From the NCBI GenBank assembly GCA_018267575.1, contig JAFDYF010000077.1:124001-188000 (forward strand): 64,000 nt of DNA. The letters run 5' to 3'. The notes beneath the pieces were generated by a model. The model was not told where the DNA came from, made no database searches, and saw nothing but the letters and a program-made list of their open reading frames with translations. This document shows, piece after piece, positions 8,033 through 16,505 of this stretch. Positions within the stretch are counted from its first letter, which is position 1; each line of letters opens with the position of its first letter. Both the position numbers and the translations under genes were made by a program. The DNA comes from Bacteroidota bacterium. Lineage in GTDB: Bacteria > Bacteroidota > Bacteroidia > Chitinophagales > Chitinophagaceae.

Positions 8033-11000
8033 GCTTTTGAACAATCAGGTAAATAGATATTTGCCCGAAAACTTGAAACAGCACCCTGAGTTGCAAAAAT
8101 TGCTATCCGTGATTAACGATTCATACAATGCGTATGAAAGGGATCGGGAACTTTCTGACCGAGCATTCAGTCTCAGCGAGGATGAATATATTGAGATCAA
8201 TAATCAACTTAAACATGAGATTGAGTTAAAAAAGCAATCTGTTGAAAAACTGAAAGAAGCAATTGGCACTATTTCAGGCGATGACCATATCAATACTTCT
8301 GCTGATCTGTTAATGATAGCGCATTACCTGAGCCAACAAGTAAATAAAAGAAAAAATGCTGAGCAAGTATTTACATCGCTGATAACGAATTTGCAAAATG
8401 CGATTCTGCTCGAAGATGAGACCCGTCATATTGTTTTTGCCAACCAGTTTTTTTGCAATTTGTTTGGGATACCTGTACCGCCAGAATCTTTACAGGGTAT
8501 GGACTGTAAAAATAGCGCAGAGGAAAATAAACACCTGTTCCTGGATCCAGAAACATTTGTAACAAGGATCAACCAACTGCTGGGGAGGAAGGAACTGGTA
8601 AAAGGGGAGTTGCTGGAACTCGCCGATGGGCGGATTTTTGAACGGGATTATATACCCATTTTTATTGACAAAAAATATAAAGGCCATTTATGGAGTTATG
8701 TGGACATCACTGCGAAAAGGAAATCGGAGATGGAATTGAAGGCGAGTGAGGAACGCTGGATGTTTGCATTGGAAGGAGCAGGGGACGGGGTTTGGGAATA
8801 TGATCTGGAAACGCATAGGGTGTTCTATTCACGCCAGTACAAAAAAATGCTTGGCTATCAAGATGAGGAATTTAAGAACGATCAAGCTGAATGGATCAGT
8901 CGGGTTCACCCAGACGACCAGAGCCAACTCAATGAAACAGTACAAAATTATATAGACAATAAAATATCGTCGCACGTTCGGGAATACCGGATAAAGCATA
9001 AGGATGGGCATTATCTCTGGATACTGGATAGGGGCATGGTGATTAGTAGAACCTTTTCGGGACGGCCTAAAAGGGTTATCGGAACACATGCGGATATCAC
9101 AGAAAGAAAAAAGATTGAAGAAGAGTATAAACGCATGTCTCTTGTGGCCAGTGCCAATAACAGTGGCGTGTTGTTCACCAATATCGATGGGAGAATCACA
9201 TGGGCCAATGAGGGCTTTTTGAAGTTGACACGCTATGCTTTGGAAGAGGTGATTGGCAAAACACCTATCGAACTGTGCAAAGGTCCGTTAACAGATAAGA
9301 ACACATTGAATAGGATGCTTCAAGCTTTTTATGATAAGCAGCCATTCAATATTGAGCTTCTTTTTTACCGTAAGGATGGGTCTAATTTTTGGGGACGGAC
9401 AAATACACAACCCGTAGAAGATAAAAATGGTACGGTGACCCAGTTCTTTGGTATCATCGATGATATTACTGAAGAAATTGAGTCTGAAAACAATTTTCGC
9501 TTGGCACTGGAAAAAATTGGCGACAATGTTTGGGAACATAATTTTTCAACAGGCGAAACGAGATTTTCCGACAATGAGACCCATTTGCTCGGCTATGCCC
9601 AAAACGAGTTTGCCAATAATGAAGAACTCTGGTGGAAAAACATATATCCAGAAGACAAAACCCTAATAGAAAAAAGCAATGAGAGGTATCAATCGGGTGA
9701 ACAAACCCACCATACCATGGAATACCGTATGGTTCACAAATCCGGTGAGATACGATGGGTATTGGATAAAGGGGTGGTGATAGAACGGTCAGAAGATGGC
9801 AAGCCATTAAGGATTATCGGGACCCATACCGATATCACTTCCATCAAAGAAGCGGAGAATGCTTTGAGGGAAAATGAAAAGCAATTCCGCTCGATTGCTG
9901 AAAATATTCCTGGCACCATGTACAAATATGAGTTCAATGATCATGGTCATGAAAAATTCACCTATATCAGTCCCGATTGTGAAAAAAAGATTGGTATCAC
10001 AGAAGACCAGCTCCAGCATTTTTATGAGTTATTGCATCCTGATGATGTAGAAAGAGAGAAGGCGATTAGTAGGGCTTCCCGCGAGAAAAACTCAGCTTAT
10101 CATTTTGAAGGACGTTTTAAAGTGCCGGGCAAACCTGTGATATGGCTCAATTTCAGTTCCTCTTTTTCCCATATCAATGCAGAAGGCAAAACAGTATATA
10201 CGGGTATTATTCTAAACATCACTAAAGACAAAGAGGCTGAACTGGTGCTCCAGTTAAGGGAAAAAAAATATCGAAATATCATTGCAAACATGAACTTGGG
10301 TTTGATTGAGGTGGACAATGATGAAATTATCCGCTATGCCAATCAAAGTTTTTGCGAGATGTGTGGCTACCGTATGGAGGAACTGATGGGAAAAAAAGCA
10401 TCCAAGCTTTTTGTGCGCGACGAGCAAATAGAATTGATGGAAATGAAAAACCAGCAACGGAAAAAAGGATTGTTGGATGCCTATGAGATGATGGTGAAAA
10501 ATAAAAAGGGGGAAGCCAAATGGTGGCTAATCAGTAGTGCCCCTAGATATAATGACACCGGTGATTTGATAGGCTCTATCGGTATCTACCTCGATATAAC
10601 ACAGCAAAAACAAACCGAGCATGAATTGATGGAAGCTAGAGTGCAGGCCGAATCTTCAGCCAATGCCAAACAGATTTTTTTGGCCAATATGAGTCATGAG
10701 ATCAGAACCCCCATGAACGCAATCATTGGTATGGCCAACCAATTGGGAAAAACATCGTTGAATACCGACCAACAGTTTTATCTGGATATCATCAACTCTT
10801 CTGCGAATAACCTATTGATCATTATAAATGATATTCTCGACCTTTCAAAACTGGAAGCCGGGAAGCTAACATTGGAAAAAATCGGGTTTAAACCAAAAGA
10901 TTTGATTGGACAGACCTTGCAGGTGATGATGCATAAAGCAGAAGAAAAGGGGCTGGCACTCACTCAGTCATTTTTTGACCCAGATATATCGCTCGTGCTG

Positions 11001-12158
11001 GTTGGGGATCCCTATAGGCTAAACCAAATATTATTGAACCTTTTTTCCAACTCCATTAAATTTACTACTAAAGGAAGTGTTGATTTGAGTTGCAGACTTT
11101 TGCCTTCGGACCAGAATATTCAGAAGGTTGAGTTTATGGTAAAGGATACGGGGATAGGTATGGATGAATCCTTTATGAAAAACCTTTTCCAAAAATTCAG
11201 ACAGGAAGATGAATCGGTCACTCGCCGCTTTGGTGGCACAGGACTGGGTATGAGCATCTGTAAAGAATTGGTTGAATTTATGGGTGGCGATATTAAAGTT
11301 GATAGTAAAAAAGGCGAAGGCACTTCCGTAATTTTTACAATACCATTTAAAAGAGGAACTATGCAAGAATTGCCCGTTAAGCAATCGAATTTGGTGAATA
11401 CCGCCAACCTTTCTGGGAAAAGGATATTGGTTACAGATGATAATGAGATGAACCGTTTGGTAGCCATAACCATATTGAAAAATTATGGGGTGATACCAGA
11501 AGAGGCACAAAATGGAAAGGTAGCGATCGAAAAATTGAGGACCGGTCATTTCGATATTGTGCTGATGGATGTGCAGATGCCTGAAATGGATGGTATTGAG
11601 GCCACCAGGATTATTAGGAATGAGATCAGCAAAACCTTACCTATTATTGCACTGACCGCATTGGCATTGAAAGGCGATGAGTCCAGGTTTCTGCAAGCAG
11701 GGATGAGCGACTATGTGTCTAAACCCTTTGAGGAAGCACAATTTATCAATATCATCTCTAGATGGCTTGGGTTGGAGAAACCGGTATTGGTAAAGGATGC
11801 GATAAATACAGAAAAGATGGATACTTTGTATGATCTGAGCAAATTGCAAGAAATTGCAAAGGGAAATCAGGACTTTATTGATCGAATGGTGCAAATGTTT
11901 ATTGAACAAGGTCCATCATCGGTAAAAGAAATAACGGAAGCTTATAAAGCAAAAGATTTTTCGAAAGTAAATAAAGTGGCTCATCGGTTTAAAACATCAG
12001 TCAACAATATGGGGATCTCCACTTTGAAGACAGAGATTACCGAAATAGAACTACTGGCAGAAAGCAATCCTTCTTCAGAAAAATTAGGTGGTCTAATTGC
12101 CAAACTGGAAACGGTGATTGGTCAGGTGATTACCCAGTTGAAAGCCTCGGCAGCTTAG
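8019..12158 (+). CDS. Hybrid sensor histidine kinase with six PAS domains, receiver and HPt
   Basis: A 1379-residue soluble hybrid kinase. After an N-terminal helical part (about 1-110) six PAS/PAC units follow, ending near residues 235, 365, 490, 615, 745 and 870, each closed by a D-I-T or N-I-T type PAC ending. Then come HisKA with H893 in NMSHEIRTPMN, an HATPase_c domain (N box LNLFSNSIKF, G boxes DTGIGMD and GGTGLGMSI), a receiver domain with D1184 in LMDVQMPEMDG, and a C-terminal HPt domain with H1322 in AHRFKTSVNNMG. All phosphorelay residues are intact. No transmembrane segment is seen, so the signal is cytoplasmic. The start overlaps the FIST gene by 14 bp. A His-Asp-His relay to D54 of the response regulator two genes upstream is the simplest model (inference). 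Confidence 0.93.
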   Translation: MNFHKLLNNQVNRYLPENLKQHPELQKLLSVINDSYNAYERDRELSDRAFSLSEDEYIEINNQLKHEIELKKQSVEKLKEAIGTISGDDHINTSADLLMIAHYLSQQVNKRKNAEQVFTSLITNLQNAILLEDETRHIVFANQFFCNLFGIPVPPESLQGMDCKNSAEENKHLFLDPETFVTRINQLLGRKELVKGELLELADGRIFERDYIPIFIDKKYKGHLWSYVDITAKRKSEMELKASEERWMFALEGAGDGVWEYDLETHRVFYSRQYKKMLGYQDEEFKNDQAEWISRVHPDDQSQLNETVQNYIDNKISSHVREYRIKHKDGHYLWILDRGMVISRTFSGRPKRVIGTHADITERKKIEEEYKRMSLVASANNSGVLFTNIDGRITWANEGFLKLTRYALEEVIGKTPIELCKGPLTDKNTLNRMLQAFYDKQPFNIELLFYRKDGSNFWGRTNTQPVEDKNGTVTQFFGIIDDITEEIESENNFRLALEKIGDNVWEHNFSTGETRFSDNETHLLGYAQNEFANNEELWWKNIYPEDKTLIEKSNERYQSGEQTHHTMEYRMVHKSGEIRWVLDKGVVIERSEDGKPLRIIGTHTDITSIKEAENALRENEKQFRSIAENIPGTMYKYEFNDHGHEKFTYISPDCEKKIGITEDQLQHFYELLHPDDVEREKAISRASREKNSAYHFEGRFKVPGKPVIWLNFSSSFSHINAEGKTVYTGIILNITKDKEAELVLQLREKKYRNIIANMNLGLIEVDNDEIIRYANQSFCEMCGYRMEELMGKKASKLFVRDEQIELMEMKNQQRKKGLLDAYEMMVKNKKGEAKWWLISSAPRYNDTGDLIGSIGIYLDITQQKQTEHELMEARVQAESSANAKQIFLANMSHEIRTPMNAIIGMANQLGKTSLNTDQQFYLDIINSSANNLLIIINDILDLSKLEAGKLTLEKIGFKPKDLIGQTLQVMMHKAEEKGLALTQSFFDPDISLVLVGDPYRLNQILLNLFSNSIKFTTKGSVDLSCRLLPSDQNIQKVEFMVKDTGIGMDESFMKNLFQKFRQEDESVTRRFGGTGLGMSICKELVEFMGGDIKVDSKKGEGTSVIFTIPFKRGTMQELPVKQSNLVNTANLSGKRILVTDDNEMNRLVAITILKNYGVIPEEAQNGKVAIEKLRTGHFDIVLMDVQMPEMDGIEATRIIRNEISKTLPIIALTALALKGDESRFLQAGMSDYVSKPFEEAQFINIISRWLGLEKPVLVKDAINTEKMDTLYDLSKLQEIAKGNQDFIDRMVQMFIEQGPSSVKEITEAYKAKDFSKVNKVAHRFKTSVNNMGISTLKTEITEIELLAESNPSSEKLGGLIAKLETVIGQVITQLKASAA

Positions 12159-12236
12159 TCGGAAATGGGTACTATTTATAAAGCATCTTGGTTTTGTACC
12201 AATACAGTTCGCATGACGAAATAATTGCTTGAATGG

Positions 12237-13502
12237 CTATCTGAATTGGACTGCCTTAGCGGGTTGTATTTTTCGGATAATCAAAGTGGGGATCATCAAT
12301 ATCAGGAAGCAAATCAATAAGGTGCCTAGGTCAATCAACACCACCTTCCACCAACTGATTCTGACAACGGCTTCAGAAATGAGATAAGCATCTTCCGGCA
12401 ATCTGATTAAACCATATTTCTGTTGCAGCCAGCAAAACAAAAGCCCTACAATATTGCCGCATAAAATACCAATACAGGTGATGACAATAGCGTGATATAA
12501 AAAGATGGTCTGTATTTTTCCGTTGGGTGTACCAATGGCTTTTAATATACCAATCATGCGAATTCGGTCAAGTACCAAAATAATAAGGCAGGTTACCAAA
12601 TTGAGCGTGGCAATAATAATGATGATGACAATAGCAATGGCCATCGTTTGGTCCTGTAAGCTAAGCCAGTCAAAAGTATTGGGGTAAACATCGGTGATGG
12701 GACGGCTGTTCCAAGTGGCCGGTAATTGGTAGGCAAGCGCATCGCTGATAGCTTGCATACGATGATAGTCTTTCACAAAAATTTCATAGCCCCCAATTTC
12801 ATTTTCCTTCCAATTGTTCAGTCTTTGTATCAGTCTAAGGTCGGTAATTGCATAAAGCTTGTCATAATCTTCTATGCCGGTCTTGAACAAACCTACCACT
12901 GCCATGGGCCTTACTCGGTGGGAGCCATCCGACTGGATAAAATATACCAACACCTTATCACCCAATTTAAGTTTAAGTTGATTGGCGGTAGAAACGGATA
13001 GGTTGATCTCATTACTATAGCCGCTATCGGGAAAATGTATCCATCTCCCTTCTTTCAGAAACCCATCGAGGTTGTTGAATGCATAATCTTTCTCCACACC
13101 CTTTAGCAAGAGGCCTTCAATACTTTCGGGGCCTTTTACAATAGCGTTTCTGGTTGCAAATGCCTGAATGGTTTTGATTTCATTGTTTGCATGTAGGATT
13201 CGTGTTACTGTGTCATTTTTCTCAATAGGGGTTTCCTCTGCAATGGCCGCCTTGCTGGCTTCATAATGTTGTACGCGGATATCGCCCCAAAAACTAAAAA
13301 TTTTTTGGCTGATGGCATATTGAAATCCGCTAGTCAGCGCTACCGTAACCAACATGGCCGCTACGCTGATGGCCGTAGCAACCACCGCCAGGCGAATGAT
13401 AAATTTTGAAAAGGATTGTTGTCGGTTGAAGGCGATTCGTTTTGCTATGAAGGAAGAAATATTCAACGGCTTGGTTTTGTTATCCAAAAATAGGTTCTCC
13501 AT
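12237..13502 (-). CDS. FtsX-like ABC transporter permease (LolC/LolE or MacB type)
   Basis: A 421-residue inner-membrane permease. One transmembrane helix lies near residues 40-60, a large periplasmic domain spans about 65-280, and three helices follow at about 285-310, 335-360 and 385-410; this is the FtsX/MacB_PCD arrangement. The N-terminal SSFIAKRIAFNRQQSFSKFIIRLAVVATAISVA resembles lipoprotein-releasing permeases, so lipoprotein export or general ABC extrusion is possible. No ATPase gene is adjacent. The gene is convergent with the hybrid kinase gene and divergent from the type IX plug gene. Confidence 0.85.
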   Translation of the reverse strand: MENLFLDNKTKPLNISSFIAKRIAFNRQQSFSKFIIRLAVVATAISVAAMLVTVALTSGFQYAISQKIFSFWGDIRVQHYEASKAAIAEETPIEKNDTVTRILHANNEIKTIQAFATRNAIVKGPESIEGLLLKGVEKDYAFNNLDGFLKEGRWIHFPDSGYSNEINLSVSTANQLKLKLGDKVLVYFIQSDGSHRVRPMAVVGLFKTGIEDYDKLYAITDLRLIQRLNNWKENEIGGYEIFVKDYHRMQAISDALAYQLPATWNSRPITDVYPNTFDWLSLQDQTMAIAIVIIIIIATLNLVTCLIILVLDRIRMIGILKAIGTPNGKIQTIFLYHAIVITCIGILCGNIVGLLFCWLQQKYGLIRLPEDAYLISEAVVRISWWKVVLIDLGTLLICFLILMIPTLIIRKIQPAKAVQFR

Positions 13503-13550
13503 CCATAGGAATAAAAGTTTTTTGCATTTTTATCTTAACATTGTATTGCC

Positions 13551-13582
13551 TTTGTTGTTTGTATACAATTATTTACGTTTTG
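13551..13582 (+). promoter_or_regulatory. Possible promoter for the plug protein gene
   Basis: TTTG at 13551-13554 is followed after 19 bp by TACGTTTTG, which is the Bacteroidota -7 box with one extra base between TA and TTTG. It would give a start about 33 bp before the ATG at 13621. Confidence 0.4.
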
Positions 13583-13620
13583 TTTGGCATCTTGATTTTC
13601 TCACGGGATAAATCTATCAA

Positions 13621-14886
13621 ATGAAAATAATCATTGCGCTATTTTGTTTTGCCAGTTTCCATTGTTATGGGCAGATCAATGATTCTGTTTATTCTCCCAG
13701 TATTAAAACGGTACAGCTTTTTGTTTCTGGCAATCAACTGGCTTACCCTTTGATCAGCCTGAATGGCAAAAACATGTTGGAGTTGAGTTTCGATGATCTA
13801 GATGCCAATGTCAAGAGCTATTTCTATACTTACCAACTTTGTGATGAAAATTGGGAGCCCGCTATATTGAGTGATTTGGATTTTATACAAGGCTTCACGC
13901 AAATGCGCATCAGCGATTATCAGCTTTCCTCATTGGCATTGAACAAATACACCCATTACCATGCTGTTTTGCCCAACTCCAATTGTCTGCCTACCAAATC
14001 GGGCAACTATATTTTAAAAGTGTACTTGAATGGCGACACTTCGCAACTTGCTTTTACACGTAGGTTTCTGGTTACTGACGATAAAGTGAATATTGCTGTC
14101 CAATTTTTGCAGCCTTTGGATCCCCAGTATTCAAGGACACAGCAGAAATTACAAATCGATGTCAATACCCGAACCCTCAACGTGGTTAACCCGATGCAGC
14201 AGATAAAACTTTGTGTGTTGCAAAACTATTCATGGGGAACGGCCATCGATAATATACAGCCTACATTTTATTCAGGCAACAACCTGCAGTATAACAGAGA
14301 TGATGATTTTATTTTTCAGGGGGGTATGGAATGGCGTTGGCTGGATCTGCAGGCATTCCATTATCAGAGCGACCGGGTCGATCATGGGGTTTATAATAAA
14401 ACAGGTACTGAATTGTTCTTAAAAATAGATAAGGACCGCAGTCTTTTGCCCTATTATAATTATAAAGATTATAACGGGTTTTATTTTATTCAGACTACCG
14501 AGAGCTTCGATCCCAATTGGCAATCCGATTATGCAACTGTGCATTTTAGTTTTATGCCCGCTGGCAACCAGCCCTATCCTGATAAGGATGTTTACCTGAT
14601 TGGTCAGCTCACTGATTACAAGCTCAACGATTCGACAAAAATGAAATATAACCCCAGCAAAGGTTTGTATGAAACAGCGCTTTTCCTAAAGCAAGGTGTA
14701 TACAGTTATTGTTATGCGACCACAGAAAAAGACGATCCTTCTAAAAAAATTTCCTTTGCCTTTACCGAAGGAAATCATCTAGAAACAGAAAACGATTATT
14801 TGGTGCTGGTCTATTACCGTGATTTGGGTGGTCGCTACGATCAGTTGGTGGGGTATGCAAGGCTGAATACGCTAACGGGGGGATAG
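13621..14886 (+). CDS. Type IX secretion system plug protein (DUF5103)
   Basis: A 421-residue exported protein with a short signal peptide (cleavage near residue 18, after FHCYG). The sequence from SPSIKTVQLFVSGNQLAYPLISL through YFYTYQLCDENW to the C-terminal YYRDLGGRYDQLVGYA matches the DUF5103 family, now known as the plug protein that closes the periplasmic side of the SprA translocon when no substrate is engaged. The sprA gene is in this same window at 53.9 kb, though not in one operon. The gene stands alone, divergent from the FtsX-like gene. Confidence 0.87.
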   Translation: MKIIIALFCFASFHCYGQINDSVYSPSIKTVQLFVSGNQLAYPLISLNGKNMLELSFDDLDANVKSYFYTYQLCDENWEPAILSDLDFIQGFTQMRISDYQLSSLALNKYTHYHAVLPNSNCLPTKSGNYILKVYLNGDTSQLAFTRRFLVTDDKVNIAVQFLQPLDPQYSRTQQKLQIDVNTRTLNVVNPMQQIKLCVLQNYSWGTAIDNIQPTFYSGNNLQYNRDDDFIFQGGMEWRWLDLQAFHYQSDRVDHGVYNKTGTELFLKIDKDRSLLPYYNYKDYNGFYFIQTTESFDPNWQSDYATVHFSFMPAGNQPYPDKDVYLIGQLTDYKLNDSTKMKYNPSKGLYETALFLKQGVYSYCYATTEKDDPSKKISFAFTEGNHLETENDYLVLVYYRDLGGRYDQLVGYARLNTLTGG

Positions 14887-14929
14887 CGTGGCGAAACCAA
14901 CTTGCTTCTTTTGGCAAATATTCTTTCGT

Positions 14930-15514
14930 TTATAACCGCTCAATATTTTTGATAACAACCGGCGTAACCAATGATTCGCCATTTACTGGTTGGTTATGGA
15001 TTTCTTTGACAATGTCCATGCCTTTTACGACCCGTCCAAATGCCGCATATCCCTGACCATCAGGATTATTGTTGCCACCAAAATCAAAACCCGGTTGATC
15101 GCCGATACAGATAAAGAACTCCGTGCTTGCCGATCCGGGGGCTTGTCTGGATAATGATACTGTTCCGTTTTTATGTAGGATTTTTGTTTTTTTCGTTGAT
15201 TCGTGTGGGATGCCTGGGAGATGGTGAAGTTCGGGTTTTGTTTTCCATGTTCCACCTTGCAGCAAAGCTATTCCTCCAGAACCACTGGGCTGGTTCTCAT
15301 CGTTCAAGGCACGGTAAAAAGAACTGTTCTTATAATAACCCGCGTCCACATAGGAGAGAAATGCAGCAACTGATTTCGGGGCTTGTTCTGGATAAAGTTC
15401 CATTTCTATATTGCCATAATTGGTTTTTATAAGCACATGTGGGTTTTTGTACTTGGGGGAAGAACAGGAAATCAGGAAACAAAAAATAGCGGATGCCGTA
15501 AAAATCTTTTTCAT
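14930..15514 (-). CDS. Cyclophilin-type peptidyl-prolyl isomerase lipoprotein
   Basis: A 194-residue cyclophilin. I start it at the ATG at 15514, because this gives the lipoprotein signal MKKIFTASAIFCFLISC with a lipobox cysteine at residue 17; a longer reading from 15571 would bury the signal. The family core is visible: TNYGNIEMELYPEQAP, FYRALNDENQPSGSGG, the TEFFICIGDQPGFDFGG strand and GYAAFGRVVKGMDIV. It should speed proline isomerisation in the periplasm. The gene runs convergent with the plug protein gene and divergent from the SRP RNA. Confidence 0.9.
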   Translation of the reverse strand: MKKIFTASAIFCFLISCSSPKYKNPHVLIKTNYGNIEMELYPEQAPKSVAAFLSYVDAGYYKNSSFYRALNDENQPSGSGGIALLQGGTWKTKPELHHLPGIPHESTKKTKILHKNGTVSLSRQAPGSASTEFFICIGDQPGFDFGGNNNPDGQGYAAFGRVVKGMDIVKEIHNQPVNGESLVTPVVIKNIERL

Positions 15515-15657
15515 TTGAAAAGTTGAATATTCAAATTTAGCGATTAAGCTATTAGCAGGAATATGGAACATGCGCTCAAATTCCTCTATCCACCGTTTTG
15601 GATAGAACTCGTAAACCAGTATTTCATTGCCTACTAAAAACTCTCAACGGATTTCCC

Positions 15658-15665
15658 TATATTTG
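15658..15665 (+). promoter_or_regulatory. -7 box of the SRP RNA promoter
   Basis: TATATTTG matches the Bacteroidota -7 consensus TAnnTTTG exactly and lies 5 nt before the folded 5' end of the SRP RNA, which makes it a useful ruler for promoter-to-start distance in this genome. No clear -33 TTTG is present at the usual 19 bp spacing. Confidence 0.6.
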
Positions 15666-15669
15666 CAGT

Positions 15670-15764
15670 GGCAAGTCTTATACGGCCAGCTCCTGCTGAA
15701 CTCCCCCAGGGCCGGAAGGTAGCAAGGGTAAGTGGTCGTAGCGGTGCGATGTAAGTAACTTGCC
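15670..15764 (+). ncRNA. ffs: Small signal recognition particle RNA (4.5S type)
   Basis: The segment holds the conserved SRP Alu-less core: GGCCGGAAGGTAGCAAGGGT with the GGAA tetraloop and the asymmetric internal loop that binds Ffh. The outer stem is GGCAAGT (15670-15676) paired with ACTTGCC (15758-15764), giving about 95 nt, a normal length for the bacterial small SRP RNA. A run of ten T follows at 15766-15775 and may end transcription. The transaldolase gene starts only 34 nt further on. Confidence 0.92.
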
Positions 15765-15798
15765 ATTTTTTTTTACTTTCCTCAATAGTTCAAATAAT

Positions 15799-16455
15799 AT
15801 GAAATTTTTTATCGACACGGCGAATTTGGCACAAATCAGAGAGGCCAATGATTTGGGTGTTTTGGATGGTGTTACCACCAACCCTTCGCTTATGGCGAAA
15901 GAAGGGGTCAAAGGTCAGGAAGCGGTGTACAATCATTATAAAACTATTTGTGAGATTGTTACCAATGGCGATATCAGTGCAGAAGTGGTTTCTACGGATT
16001 TCGATGGCATCATTGCCGAAGGGAAAAAATTGGCAGCTATCCATCCGAATATTATCGTAAAAGTGCCCATGATCAAAGATGGTGTTAAAGCAATGAAATG
16101 GTTTACCGACAATGGTATTAAAACCAATTGTACCTTGGTATTTTCGGCAGGGCAAGCTATTTTAGCTGCTAAAGCTGGCGCTAAATATGTTTCCCCTTTT
16201 ATCGGAAGGATCGATGATAGCGGTTGGGATGGGGTACAATTGATTGAGCAGATTGCCAGGATCTATACCATTCAAGGATTTGAAACTGAAATTTTGGCCG
16301 CTTCTATCCGCAGTTCAATACACATCATCAAATGTGCAGAAGCGGGTGCTGATGTTTGCACTTGCCCATTGGATTCTATTTTGGGATTATTAAAACATCC
16401 TCTTACTGATATCGGTCTTGCCAAGTTTTTGGAAGATGCGAAGAAGTTTAGTTAA
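15799..16455 (+). CDS. Transaldolase / fructose-6-phosphate aldolase family protein
   Basis: A 218-residue short transaldolase of the MipB/TalC type. The start is the ATG at 15799 (MKFFIDTANLAQIREAN), a classic N-terminus for the family; the reading from 15760 would run into the SRP RNA. Motifs: GVTTNPSLMAKEG near residue 26, the Schiff-base lysine in IIVKVPM near residue 86, TNCTLVFSAGQA near 110, and EILAASIRS near 165. It should act in the non-oxidative pentose phosphate pathway as transaldolase or as fructose-6-phosphate aldolase; the choice needs assay data. A strong terminator follows. Confidence 0.92.
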   Translation: MKFFIDTANLAQIREANDLGVLDGVTTNPSLMAKEGVKGQEAVYNHYKTICEIVTNGDISAEVVSTDFDGIIAEGKKLAAIHPNIIVKVPMIKDGVKAMKWFTDNGIKTNCTLVFSAGQAILAAKAGAKYVSPFIGRIDDSGWDGVQLIEQIARIYTIQGFETEILAASIRSSIHIIKCAEAGADVCTCPLDSILGLLKHPLTDIGLAKFLEDAKKFS

Positions 16456-16476
16456 AAAAAATAAATTCAGATAGAG

Positions 16477-16505
16477 AAAGCAGCAGTTTATTCTGCTGCT
16501 TTTTT
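16477..16505 (+). terminator. Intrinsic terminator after the transaldolase gene
   Basis: AAAGCAGCAG (16477-16486), loop TTTATT, CTGCTGCTTT (16493-16502) make a perfect 10-bp stem followed by T residues to 16505. The second arm covers the last codons of the convergent Gfo/Idh-like gene (Lys-Ala-Ala-Glu-stop), so the hairpin is partly coding. Confidence 0.88.

Noticed and set aside
11031..11549. A 172-codon minus-strand frame opposite the hybrid kinase
   Set aside because: Shadow of the HATPase and receiver coding region; no start context and no domain.
15627..15665. TTG at 15627-15629 as the -33 box of the SRP RNA promoter
   Set aside because: Spacing to the -7 box is 28 bp, well above the usual 19-20 bp.
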